Shown piece after piece: positions 9,232-15,669 of a stretch of DNA of 38,486 bases. Origin of the DNA: an uncultured Lachnospiraceae bacterium (GTDB lineage: Bacteria > Bacillota > Clostridia > Lachnospirales > Lachnospiraceae). The translations under genes and the position numbers were made by a program. Within the stretch, counting starts at the first letter, position 1. Every line of letters begins with the position of its first letter. The notes below the pieces were generated by a model that searched no databases, had not been told where the DNA came from, and was given only the letters and a program-made list of their open reading frames with translations. The stretch spans positions 1 to 38,486 of the forward strand of contig CANRJM010000021.1 in the NCBI GenBank assembly GCA_947630925.1, written 5' to 3'.

Positions 9232-9266
9232 AGATTCGTTTAAATTCCATCCTCAAGTCCACCTGA

Positions 9267-9455
9267 TCATTGTATTGCACCGTGCCAATCACTCCTTCGT
9301 CCCGATCCAGAAACCTTGATGGCTTCATCCAGAATATTTTTTGCGGAATTCAAGCTTCTGACATGAACAATCTCTATATCCCTGCAAATTTCTGTCAACG
9401 CCCGTTTGATGTCAATGAATTTTATTACAGTGTCTTCAACGATTAACACCTTCAT
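9267..9455 (-). pseudogene. Truncated response-regulator receiver domain
   Basis: The first ~47 residues (MKVLIVEDTVIKFIDIKRAL, ending NILDEAIK) look like the N-terminus of a receiver domain: a hydrophobic beta-1 strand, an acidic ED pair and a long alpha-1 helix. The frame then turns into unrelated sequence (VSGSGRRSDW...) and stops at 62 residues, before the phosphoacceptor aspartate expected near residue 52. Its start overlaps the end of the ATPase gene by 20 bp, with GGAG 10 nt upstream, so the intact gene was probably coupled to the ATPase. It cannot work as a receiver domain as it stands. Confidence 0.55.
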
Positions 9456-10860
9456 ACAACACTATCTCCTTTCCCTCCGTCATTTCTTTATATTCAACCA
9501 AACTTACATTACCCATCTCATTTGCCCTGTCAATACAACCTTTTGTAAAGCCTGATTTGGAGAACAGATAGTAATGTTTTGTTTTATAATTAAATAATTC
9601 GCTACGCTTTATGAGAGTTTCTAAAACACCGATGTCAACCTTTTCATTTGTCCATTTACATTCTGCAAAGATGGCTGTGTTTTTATCCTGTTCACCCATA
9701 ATGTCAATTTCAGCTTGACTTTTTTCCCTTGGAGCGTTGCCCCACCAACGACCGAGAGATTTAAACTCTACCGGGCAGTTCCCGGAAATAAGCTGTTTCC
9801 AAAGATACTGTTTGCAGATTTCTTCAAAAACCTTTCCCATATAGTCAGAAAGCTGAGGTTCAATGCGTTTATAAACCAAATCAGCGGCACCACGTGCAAT
9901 AATTGAATTATTATCAGGTACAAAACGATACCAGAACCGGAACATATTGTCCTCAATGTAATAGATTGATTTTCTGGAAGACTTTTCGCCATACGGTGTT
10001 TCTTTCTGCACAATGCCCAAATTGATAAGATTTTTAATGTAGTTCGTGCATACATTTGTATTTTCTCCGACTTTACTTGAAATCTCAGACATCCGTGACG
10101 AACCCGTTGCAATAGCCGTAATGATAGCCGTGTAGATTGCAGGCTCACGGACTTCCTGGTTTAAAAGGTTTACCGGTTCCTCGTAAAGAAAAGACATTGG
10201 ATTGAGATATGTGTTTTTTATGTTATCCTCTATGCTTAATTTGTCACTCATCTGCAAAAGATACTGCGGTGTGCCACCTGCAATGCCGTAAATAAGCGCT
10301 TTATCTTCATCAGACAAGTTTTTAAAATATGCACAGGTTTCTTCAAAGTCGAAAGGTAACAGCTTAATTTGAGCTGTTCTTCTACCGTAAAGAGGTGCTT
10401 TATACGCAAGCACATGATCTTCCATATATGACATAGAAGAACCGCAGAGAATAAGCATTAATTTCGATGTGTCTTTATATTTGTCAATTAAAAGCTGTAA
10501 AGTAGATGCAAGGCTTTTTGATGCACGCGCCACATAAGGATATTCGTCAATCGCAAGGATGATTCTTTCTTTTTCAGCAAGCTGAAACACATATTCAAGT
10601 GCGGCTTGGAAGGAAAGAAAAGACGATTCGGTTTCAATACCGTTTGCAAACTCCATAATGCTTTTTGAAAAGTTCTCAAGATTCTGCTTTGTATTACTTT
10701 CAAGCCCCATGAAATATATGGCTTTTTTATCACTAATAAACTGATTAATAAGCGCAGTTTTGCCTACACGCCGTCTGCCGTAGATAACCGCAAATTCAAA
10801 TTTATTCGATTGATATATATTATCAAGAGCATTAAGCTCACGTTCTCTGCCTATAAACAT
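9436..10860 (-). CDS. DUF234-type AAA+ ATPase with nuclease-like C-terminus
   Basis: A 474-residue protein of the archaeal ATPase/DUF234 kind, widespread in accessory regions and with no settled function. The N-terminal ATPase domain has the P-loop GRRRVGKT (residues 28-35) and Walker B IILAIDEYPY (100-109), then a sensor region LILCGSS. A winged-helix region follows (about 235-300). The C-terminal DUF234 part contains EIDIMG...AIFAECKW, which fits a PD-(D/E)XK nuclease core with D, E and K in order. The ATG has GGGGG 8 nt upstream. A perfect 19-bp dyad lies ~50-90 bp upstream and a broken receiver-domain gene overlaps its 3' end. Defence or regulatory roles are both possible. Confidence 0.85.
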   Translation of the reverse strand: MFIGRERELNALDNIYQSNKFEFAVIYGRRRVGKTALINQFISDKKAIYFMGLESNTKQNLENFSKSIMEFANGIETESSFLSFQAALEYVFQLAEKERIILAIDEYPYVARASKSLASTLQLLIDKYKDTSKLMLILCGSSMSYMEDHVLAYKAPLYGRRTAQIKLLPFDFEETCAYFKNLSDEDKALIYGIAGGTPQYLLQMSDKLSIEDNIKNTYLNPMSFLYEEPVNLLNQEVREPAIYTAIITAIATGSSRMSEISSKVGENTNVCTNYIKNLINLGIVQKETPYGEKSSRKSIYYIEDNMFRFWYRFVPDNNSIIARGAADLVYKRIEPQLSDYMGKVFEEICKQYLWKQLISGNCPVEFKSLGRWWGNAPREKSQAEIDIMGEQDKNTAIFAECKWTNEKVDIGVLETLIKRSELFNYKTKHYYLFSKSGFTKGCIDRANEMGNVSLVEYKEMTEGKEIVLYEGVNR

Positions 10861-10907
10861 TTACACAACCCCCATATTAGGATGTTTATATTATTGTATA
10901 CAAAAAT

Positions 10908-10950
10908 AAATTAGTCAAGTATAAATGAGTGATTTATACTTGACTAATTT
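10908..10950 (-). promoter_or_regulatory. Perfect 19-bp inverted repeat upstream of ATPase gene
   Basis: Arms AAATTAGTCAAGTATAAAT (10908-10926) and ATTTATACTTGACTAATTT (10932-10950) are exact reverse complements around a 5-nt loop. Read on the minus strand, the second arm contains TTGACT, a possible -35 box, with AT-rich -10 candidates downstream before the ATPase start at 10860. It may be an operator, or a terminator for the hydrolase gene upstream (it is followed by ATTTTTG). Confidence 0.6.
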
Positions 10951-11013
10951 AAGTCATTTCATCAAAGCCAATATGGTAGCGGTTATCGTATCTTGACTCT
11001 TTGTCTACAGTCT

Positions 11014-11037
11014 GAAAGCAGCCGAATAGCTGCTTTC
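11014..11037 (-). terminator. Hairpin after hydrolase gene
   Basis: Arms GAAAGCAGC (11014-11022) and GCTGCTTTC (11029-11037) with a 6-nt loop, starting 17 bp past the hydrolase stop codon. GC content and position suit a terminator, but there is no strong T-run afterwards. Confidence 0.45.
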
Positions 11038-11054
11038 GTATTCGCTTCTCCCGG

Positions 11055-11693
11055 TCAGAATCGTATTTTGAATTCTACCCTTGTACGACCTTTTACATAC
11101 TCTGCAAACTTCTCCCCGTCAGAGGGTTTCCCCACAATGCTGCCATAATGCGTCGGAATCACAACGTCCGGCTGTATGCTGTCCACGAGCTCTGCTGCCT
11201 CTTTTGCAGCCATTGTATAAGTTCCGCCAATCGGTATCAGCGCAATATTGCACTGAACCGCCTTTGCTTCTTCCGTAGCATCTGTATCTCCGGCGATATA
11301 GATGCGTTTTCCCCCAATCTGAAGAATATAACCCACCCACCCGGCGCTCTTTGGGTGAAATGGCTTCAACGTATTATATGCCGGAACAGTCTCAATCTCC
11401 AATCCCTCCACCTCCCGGCAAACATCCGGTTTTACCGTCACAATACATTTTACCAGCCCAGAAGCCTCCTGCGCTTTTCCCTCCATCTTCTCCGGCACGA
11501 GTAGGACTGTCTCATTATTTGCCACCTTTCCAATATCTTCCGGTGAAAAATGGTCATAGTGGTCATGCGTAATCAGAATATAGTCCGCATCATGCGCTTC
11601 TGCCTTCATCTGAAACGGATCAACGTAAATCGTTCTTTCGTCCTTCTTAATACGGATACTGTTCTGTGTAAAAACCTCAATATTTTCTATCAT
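11055..11693 (-). CDS. Metallo-beta-lactamase-fold metal-dependent hydrolase
   Basis: A 212-residue MBL-fold hydrolase of the UPF0173/lactonase-like group. THDHYDHFS at residues 42-50 gives the metal-binding HxHxDH motif (His43, His45, Asp47, His48), IYIAGDTDAT gives the bridging aspartate, and VVIPTHYGS the late histidine. The short length and lack of extra domains exclude RNase J and true beta-lactamases. There is an excellent AGGAGG site 6 nt before the ATG. It stands alone, with a hairpin downstream. Its substrate is not predictable from sequence. Confidence 0.9.
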   Translation of the reverse strand: MIENIEVFTQNSIRIKKDERTIYVDPFQMKAEAHDADYILITHDHYDHFSPEDIGKVANNETVLLVPEKMEGKAQEASGLVKCIVTVKPDVCREVEGLEIETVPAYNTLKPFHPKSAGWVGYILQIGGKRIYIAGDTDATEEAKAVQCNIALIPIGGTYTMAAKEAAELVDSIQPDVVIPTHYGSIVGKPSDGEKFAEYVKGRTRVEFKIRF

Positions 11694-11900
11694 AAGATAC
11701 CTCCTGTCAAAACTTTATTTTCCCCCTACGATATTTTTCACATTGGCAAGCTGCTACGCTAAAATGCGCTTATATAGAAATTGTAACATTTCATCTTGCC
11801 AGGCTCAACCAAATTCTTTACTTCTGAATCTGCAGTTTTCTACAATTACAGGTTGACAAACCTTATACTCAAGGGAGAGTATAATTACATAAACGTAAAT

Positions 11901-12515
11901 TTAATCTTCCTTTGTCAATACTTTCCTCTGCCAGCTTCGTTTTCCGCACTTAGGGCATTTCATGTGTCTTGTCCTGCCAGTATGCAATGCGAGATTAGTT
12001 TGCCAGTAAGTTGGTACATATCTGTGACCACAATTTTGGCACTCATAGTATCCAGCTTTCTGCTCAATACCTACCGCAATAAAAGCAACCGTAAAAATCA
12101 TCACAAGAGCAAATGCGATAAGTACAATCCGAAGCCATACAGGCATCACAACATAGGAAGCCACAAATACTATGACTATCCCGGCAAGGATAGCTGGAAG
12201 GACAACCCAGTATTCCGTCTTTAACATCTGCCTGTTTTTCTCTTCGATTTCTTGTTTCATTGCCAGAAGATTTTCTTCTGCCCGTTTGTCATATGATTCT
12301 GCCATGATTCTTTCACCCGACAGGAGTTCATTGACATTGATTTTCAAAAAATCACACAACTCCAGCATTATTCCAGAATCTGGCATAGATTTTCCGGTCT
12401 CCCATTTTGATACTGCCCGGTCACTGATACCGATCTTCTCAGCAAGAACTGCTTGGGTTATACCCTGTTCTTTTCTGCATGATGCTATGAATTTTCCTAT
12501 TTTGATTTGATCCAT
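11901..12515 (-). CDS. XRE-family regulator with membrane helices and zinc ribbon
   Basis: About 204 residues. Residues 4-62 form an XRE helix-turn-helix (FIASCRKEQGITQAVLAEKI, then SDRAVSKWETGKSMPD). Two hydrophobic helices follow (VVLPAILAGIVIVFVASYVV and IVLIAFALVMIFTVAFIAVG). The C-terminal tail has two CxxC pairs (CQNC and CPKC) forming a zinc ribbon. The start is the ATG at 12515, with AAAGGAGG 8 nt upstream; a GTG three codons earlier is too close to that site. It may sense a membrane or metal/redox signal, but no target operator is visible. Confidence 0.82.
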   Translation of the reverse strand: MDQIKIGKFIASCRKEQGITQAVLAEKIGISDRAVSKWETGKSMPDSGIMLELCDFLKINVNELLSGERIMAESYDKRAEENLLAMKQEIEEKNRQMLKTEYWVVLPAILAGIVIVFVASYVVMPVWLRIVLIAFALVMIFTVAFIAVGIEQKAGYYECQNCGHRYVPTYWQTNLALHTGRTRHMKCPKCGKRSWQRKVLTKED

Positions 12516-12810
12516 ATCGGGCACCTCCTTTCATGACTCAAGCATATCTGAAATTAATGTAATTAACATGAACCGGCAGTTGATTTCTGTTTACTCTACC
12601 GCAAGTTGAGTGTCTATAAAGCCCCAATACATCTCCAGATACTTGTCATTCCATCACATATTTTCATTTTTATGATATATACTTGTTTATGATATTGTCA
12701 ATATTACTTTACACTTTTTCTTCACGAAACCTTTTAGGCTACCTGCTCCAATGAACCATACTATTATGAGTAGAAATGTTTGACAGGCAAAGATAGTGGA
12801 AACATAAAAT

Positions 12811-12848
12811 GGCGCAGTGTATTCTTTCTGTCTGGAACACACCGCGCC
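12811..12848 (-). terminator. Rho-independent terminator
   Basis: On the minus strand GGCGCGGTGT (12848-12839) pairs with ACACTGCGCC (12820-12811) in a 10-bp stem with one G-U pair, followed by ATTTTATGTTT. It probably ends transcription from the toxin-antitoxin operon or from the former flavodoxin gene whose 3' relic lies just upstream. Confidence 0.7.
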
Positions 12849-12866
12849 GGGTTTACTGCTTCTTAT

Positions 12867-12934
12867 TTATTTTACTTCCTTCTGCGCCCATTTCGCCACA
12901 CTCTTATAGGATAAATCGGTCGGGTCTTTTCCCC
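12867..12934 (-). pseudogene. Flavodoxin gene 3'-end relic, copy A
   Basis: The minus strand encodes GKDPTDLSYKSVAKWAQKEV followed by K and a stop. This is the C-terminus of the secreted flavodoxin at 35610-36203 (GKDLTDLSYKSVAKWAKKQV). Over 68 bp it differs from copy B (13851-13918) at four positions by my count. Similarity stops abruptly at 12934 where CCCC meets TGCATG. Confidence 0.75.
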
Positions 12935-12947
12935 TGCATGTGTCAAG

Positions 12948-12984
12948 TATAGGACAAACTTTTTTTGAAAAAATTTATCCTATA
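12948..12984. repeat. AT-rich imperfect palindrome beside relic A
   Basis: TATAGGA (12948-12954) and TCCTATA (12978-12984) enclose an inner AAAC/T-run and A-run/TTT pairing, giving a long imperfect hairpin. It begins 13 bp past the end of relic A. It could be a mobile-element end or a terminator; I cannot identify it. Confidence 0.4.
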
Positions 12985-13062
12985 TTCTTGCTTACCCAAT
13001 CTGCTTTTATCATACAGGCTTACTCCAAGTTTGCATAGGTACAGACTATCTACCGTTGACTT

Positions 13063-13467
13063 CTATACTGCTACTACACAGGATTCATTATAAAAGGGAA
13101 TCTTAAAATCATGTGTAACAAACTTCATACCATCTGCTTTCGCCTGAGCGATCATAATCCGGTCAAAGGGATCATTATGCACCTGATGCTCGCTATGGAA
13201 TACCAGCGTTTCCAGTACCCCTACATGCTTATCTGTAATCGGTAGCATCTGATACCCCATTTTTCTGCACAGTTCCGACAATTTAGAACCACTGATCCGA
13301 ATCTTATCCGGCTTTGCCATATATTTGATTGTCGTCTCCCACACAGCGGCAGCACTATAATAAACATCATTATCTGCATCCATAATCAAAGCTTTCGCCT
13401 GTTCCGACAATTTGGGGTTATCATCTAATGCCCATAAAATAATATGCGTATCTAATAACAGCTTCAT
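13063..13467 (-). CDS. PIN-domain toxin (VapC-like ribonuclease)
   Basis: A 134-residue PIN-domain protein, likely the RNA-cleaving toxin of a type II toxin-antitoxin pair. MKLLLDTHIILWAL supplies the first catalytic Asp (residue 6), AAAVWETTIKY the central Glu, HNDPFDRIMIAQA the central acidic cluster and FVTHD the last Asp. The pattern matches the Sll0205-like PIN subgroup. It overlaps the antitoxin gene by 4 bp. A terminator lies downstream at 12811-12848. Confidence 0.92.
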   Translation of the reverse strand: MKLLLDTHIILWALDDNPKLSEQAKALIMDADNDVYYSAAAVWETTIKYMAKPDKIRISGSKLSELCRKMGYQMLPITDKHVGVLETLVFHSEHQVHNDPFDRIMIAQAKADGMKFVTHDFKIPFYNESCVVAV

Positions 13468-13697
13468 TCCAACACTCCAAACATTTTAGCAATTTCAGGG
13501 TTCATCTCATCAAAATCGTAATCGTCATCATATAAGTTCTGCCCTCTGGCAATCCCAATTCTCTCTGTGATTACTATATTCTTGTTTTCCTTAACCTCAG
13601 GCTGCATGAAACGATCTATTATCTCTAGCAAAAACTGCAGGTTATCTTCTGAAAGTCCACTGACTTTTTGGACAACCTGATCCTGCAATACTGACAT
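13464..13697 (-). CDS. Antitoxin partner of PIN toxin
   Basis: A 77-residue acidic protein directly upstream of the PIN toxin with a 4-bp overlap, the usual antitoxin-first layout. The N-terminal half (SVLQDQVVQKVSGLSEDNLQ) is helical; the C-terminal tail is acidic (LYDDDYDFDEMNPEIAKMFG) and would be the toxin-binding part. No standard DNA-binding motif is obvious. The ATG at 13697 is chosen because AAGGCGG lies 8 nt upstream; a GTG three codons earlier sits inside that spacing. Identification rests largely on context. Confidence 0.8.
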   Translation of the reverse strand: MSVLQDQVVQKVSGLSEDNLQFLLEIIDRFMQPEVKENKNIVITERIGIARGQNLYDDDYDFDEMNPEIAKMFGVLE

Positions 13698-13753
13698 ATA
13701 AAACACCGCCTTTTCTTCATAAAATTAACTTCTCTGACTGTCTGTCTAAGTAT

Positions 13754-13782
13754 ATTATACACAAATACAGCCGACTATACAA
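13754..13782 (-). promoter_or_regulatory. Promoter of toxin-antitoxin operon
   Basis: Minus-strand -35 TTGTAT (13777-13782) and -10 TATAAT (13754-13759) are separated by 17 bp, ending ~55 bp upstream of the antitoxin start. Confidence 0.6.
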
Positions 13783-13850
13783 TTGCAACTTCCTTTTTCA
13801 AACGTTTTAACAGTTTCTTTTTTCTACTGATTTTTCTCCATGCCCCGGAA

Positions 13851-13973
13851 TTATTTTACTTTCTTCTTCGCCCATTTCACCACGCTCTTATAGGATAAAT
13901 CGGTCGGGTCTTTTCCCCATACTTCTATATCAGAATGAATTTGTAACCCATACAGCGTGCGGTAAAAAATCAT
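13851..13973 (-). pseudogene. Flavodoxin gene 3'-end relic, copy B, in a 40-codon ORF
   Basis: The last 21 codons read GKDPTDLSYKSVVKWAKKKV then K and stop, matching the secreted flavodoxin C-terminus. They are joined in frame to an unrelated start, MIFYRTLYGLQIHSDIEVW, making a 40-residue frame. Its ATG (13973) has only a poorly spaced AAGGA. It lies 19 bp past the stop of the last cobalamin-operon gene, so it is probably on that mRNA. Most likely a relic, though translation of the small frame is not excluded. Confidence 0.6.
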
Positions 13974-13992
13974 ATCCTTCTACTTTCCTTTT

Positions 13993-14229
13993 TTAACTTT
14001 TCAAAATCCGCATCATTACATCATAATTCTCAGGCTGATGAGGAAAAGTACAGTTAGTACAATCTTTTATTTTCCTCCCATCCCTTTCTATATACTTAGG
14101 ATTTCCCGGACAATTTTCTCTCAAATACAATGGACAATAGCAAAATAAACAGTTAAAATCATCCAGCCCCTTATGACAGGGAAAATATTTGCACTCGCTA
14201 TTTTCAAAAAAACGATATGAATTTTCCAT
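13993..14229 (-). CDS. Cysteine-rich small domain protein, last gene of cobalamin operon
   Basis: A 78-residue soluble protein with nine or more cysteines. The sequence YRFFENSECKYFPCHK, FNCLFCYCPLY, then DCTNCTFPHQPENYD fits the Cys-rich small domain family, which recurs beside cobalamin genes but has no proven function. The cysteine pairs suggest binding of a metal ion or a small cluster. It starts 6 bp after the cbiA stop and is clearly the last cistron of the operon. A role in cobalt handling is an inference from context. Confidence 0.8.
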   Translation of the reverse strand: MENSYRFFENSECKYFPCHKGLDDFNCLFCYCPLYLRENCPGNPKYIERDGRKIKDCTNCTFPHQPENYDVMMRILKS

Positions 14230-14235
14230 TTTCTT

Positions 14236-15663
14236 TTACACCATCTTTTCCTTATATCTCTCTGCTTTCTCTACAAATACCTTTGCAAATATAGGGTTAG
14301 ATGGGTAATATAAATGCGGAAAACCCATCCAATGCGTTTCATCTTCTATAATGCAGGGATATTCTTTTCCTGTCATGGGTTTAATTGCTACCACATCACT
14401 TCCATTACAAGTACTGTCATAATAATGAAACTCATGCCCTTTTATCTTTTCACCTTTTGGAAGGAAACAACTTTGTCTTTCCTTCATCTCTATGTAACCG
14501 AAACGAACCAGCTTTCCAATATAAAAGCATGTCCCCGGGATGATTCCTGCCATGTCATATCTAACTCCGTTCTTGTCTGTTATAAAGGAATGTAAATACA
14601 TAAAACCACCACACTCTGCTACCACAGGCATCCCATTCTCCACGGCATCTTTAACTGTTGTACGCATTCTGGTATTTCCGCTAAGTTTCTCCGCATACAG
14701 TTCGGGATATCCACCGCCAATCAGCAGTGCATGACATCCATCCGGTAGCTTCTCATCCCATAACAGAGAAAAATATTTTATCACCGCACCATTTTCTTCC
14801 AACATACGAATATTATCTGCATAGTAAAAGCAAAAAGCTTCATCCCTTGCCACAGCAATTACAGGACGGTTCCCGGCACTCATCTTCTTTGTCTCTATTT
14901 TACCACTATCTGCCAGTTCTTCCGCACTCTCAGCTATTGTAACGATAGTCTCAATGGAAACGTTCTCTATAAACTTTTTGGAAGCTGCCTGCAGCTTTTC
15001 TTTTATGTCATCCAATTCATTCGGTGTAACAAGCCCTAAGTGTCTGCTCTCTATATGCAGCTCTTCCCTCTCCGGTAAAAAACCTACTACTTGAACCTTT
15101 AGTTCTTTTTCTATCAGAGGTTTGACTATTTCATAATACCCCTTTGAAATCCTGTTCAACACCACTCCCTGAATGAGATGTTCCTTATCATACGCAAGAA
15201 ATCCTGCAATCAATGATATGACAGAACGTCCCATTCCCTTTACATCGACGACAAGTACAATAGGCGTTTTCGTTACTTTCGCCAAATGATAGGACGAACC
15301 TTCTTCCCTGACTCCTCCCAACCCATCATATAGTCCCATAACACCTTCCAAGACTGCAATCTCTCCCTCTGTTACACCATCCATAAAAATTTTTTTCGTC
15401 TGCTCCTCATTTGTAAAAAAAGTATCCAAATTTTTAGCCGGAACATCTATTATCTTTTCATGGAACATCGGATCAATATAATCCGGTCCGCATTTATAGG
15501 AAATCACGTTACATCCATCACTCTTTAATGCCTGAAGCAAAGCACAGGTAACTACTGTTTTTCCGCTTCCACTCTTTGGGGCGGCAATCATAATCCTTTT
15601 GATTTTCATTGAAACAACCATACCTTTCTTTCCATATCCCTCTCCTGTCTCATGCAGCATCAT
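14236..15663 (-). CDS. cbiA: Cobyrinate a,c-diamide synthase CbiA
   Basis: Amidates the a and c side chains of cobyrinic acid using glutamine and ATP. The N-terminal domain is a dethiobiotin-synthetase-like P-loop fold (IAAPKSGSGKTVVTCAL near residue 30), with YKCGPDYIDPMFH and EGVMGLYDG as family motifs. The C-terminal class I glutamine amidotransferase domain has LLIGGGYPELYA and AECGGFMYL with the nucleophile Cys351. The start is unsure: the frame opens 6 bp after the upstream stop, but homologues begin near MKIKRIMIAAP, whose ATG is at 15609; neither has an ideal ribosome site. It follows the CbiJ-CbiE-CbiT fusion in the operon. Confidence 0.95.
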   Translation of the reverse strand: MMLHETGEGYGKKGMVVSMKIKRIMIAAPKSGSGKTVVTCALLQALKSDGCNVISYKCGPDYIDPMFHEKIIDVPAKNLDTFFTNEEQTKKIFMDGVTEGEIAVLEGVMGLYDGLGGVREEGSSYHLAKVTKTPIVLVVDVKGMGRSVISLIAGFLAYDKEHLIQGVVLNRISKGYYEIVKPLIEKELKVQVVGFLPEREELHIESRHLGLVTPNELDDIKEKLQAASKKFIENVSIETIVTIAESAEELADSGKIETKKMSAGNRPVIAVARDEAFCFYYADNIRMLEENGAVIKYFSLLWDEKLPDGCHALLIGGGYPELYAEKLSGNTRMRTTVKDAVENGMPVVAECGGFMYLHSFITDKNGVRYDMAGIIPGTCFYIGKLVRFGYIEMKERQSCFLPKGEKIKGHEFHYYDSTCNGSDVVAIKPMTGKEYPCIIEDETHWMGFPHLYYPSNPIFAKVFVEKAERYKEKMV

Positions 15664-15669
15664 ACCACT

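Larger units (their letters stand above)
12525..13062. other. Intergenic stretch with flavodoxin relic and hairpins
   Basis: More than 500 bp without an intact gene. It contains a terminator (12811-12848), a 68-bp relic of a flavodoxin gene 3' end (12867-12934) and a large AT-rich hairpin that begins just beyond the relic (12948-12984). Nothing else is recognisable. Confidence 0.6.

Noticed and set aside
8978-9319. 113-codon plus-strand frame
   Set aside because: It lies opposite the ATPase-linked remnants and starts within a minus-strand terminator region; no domain.
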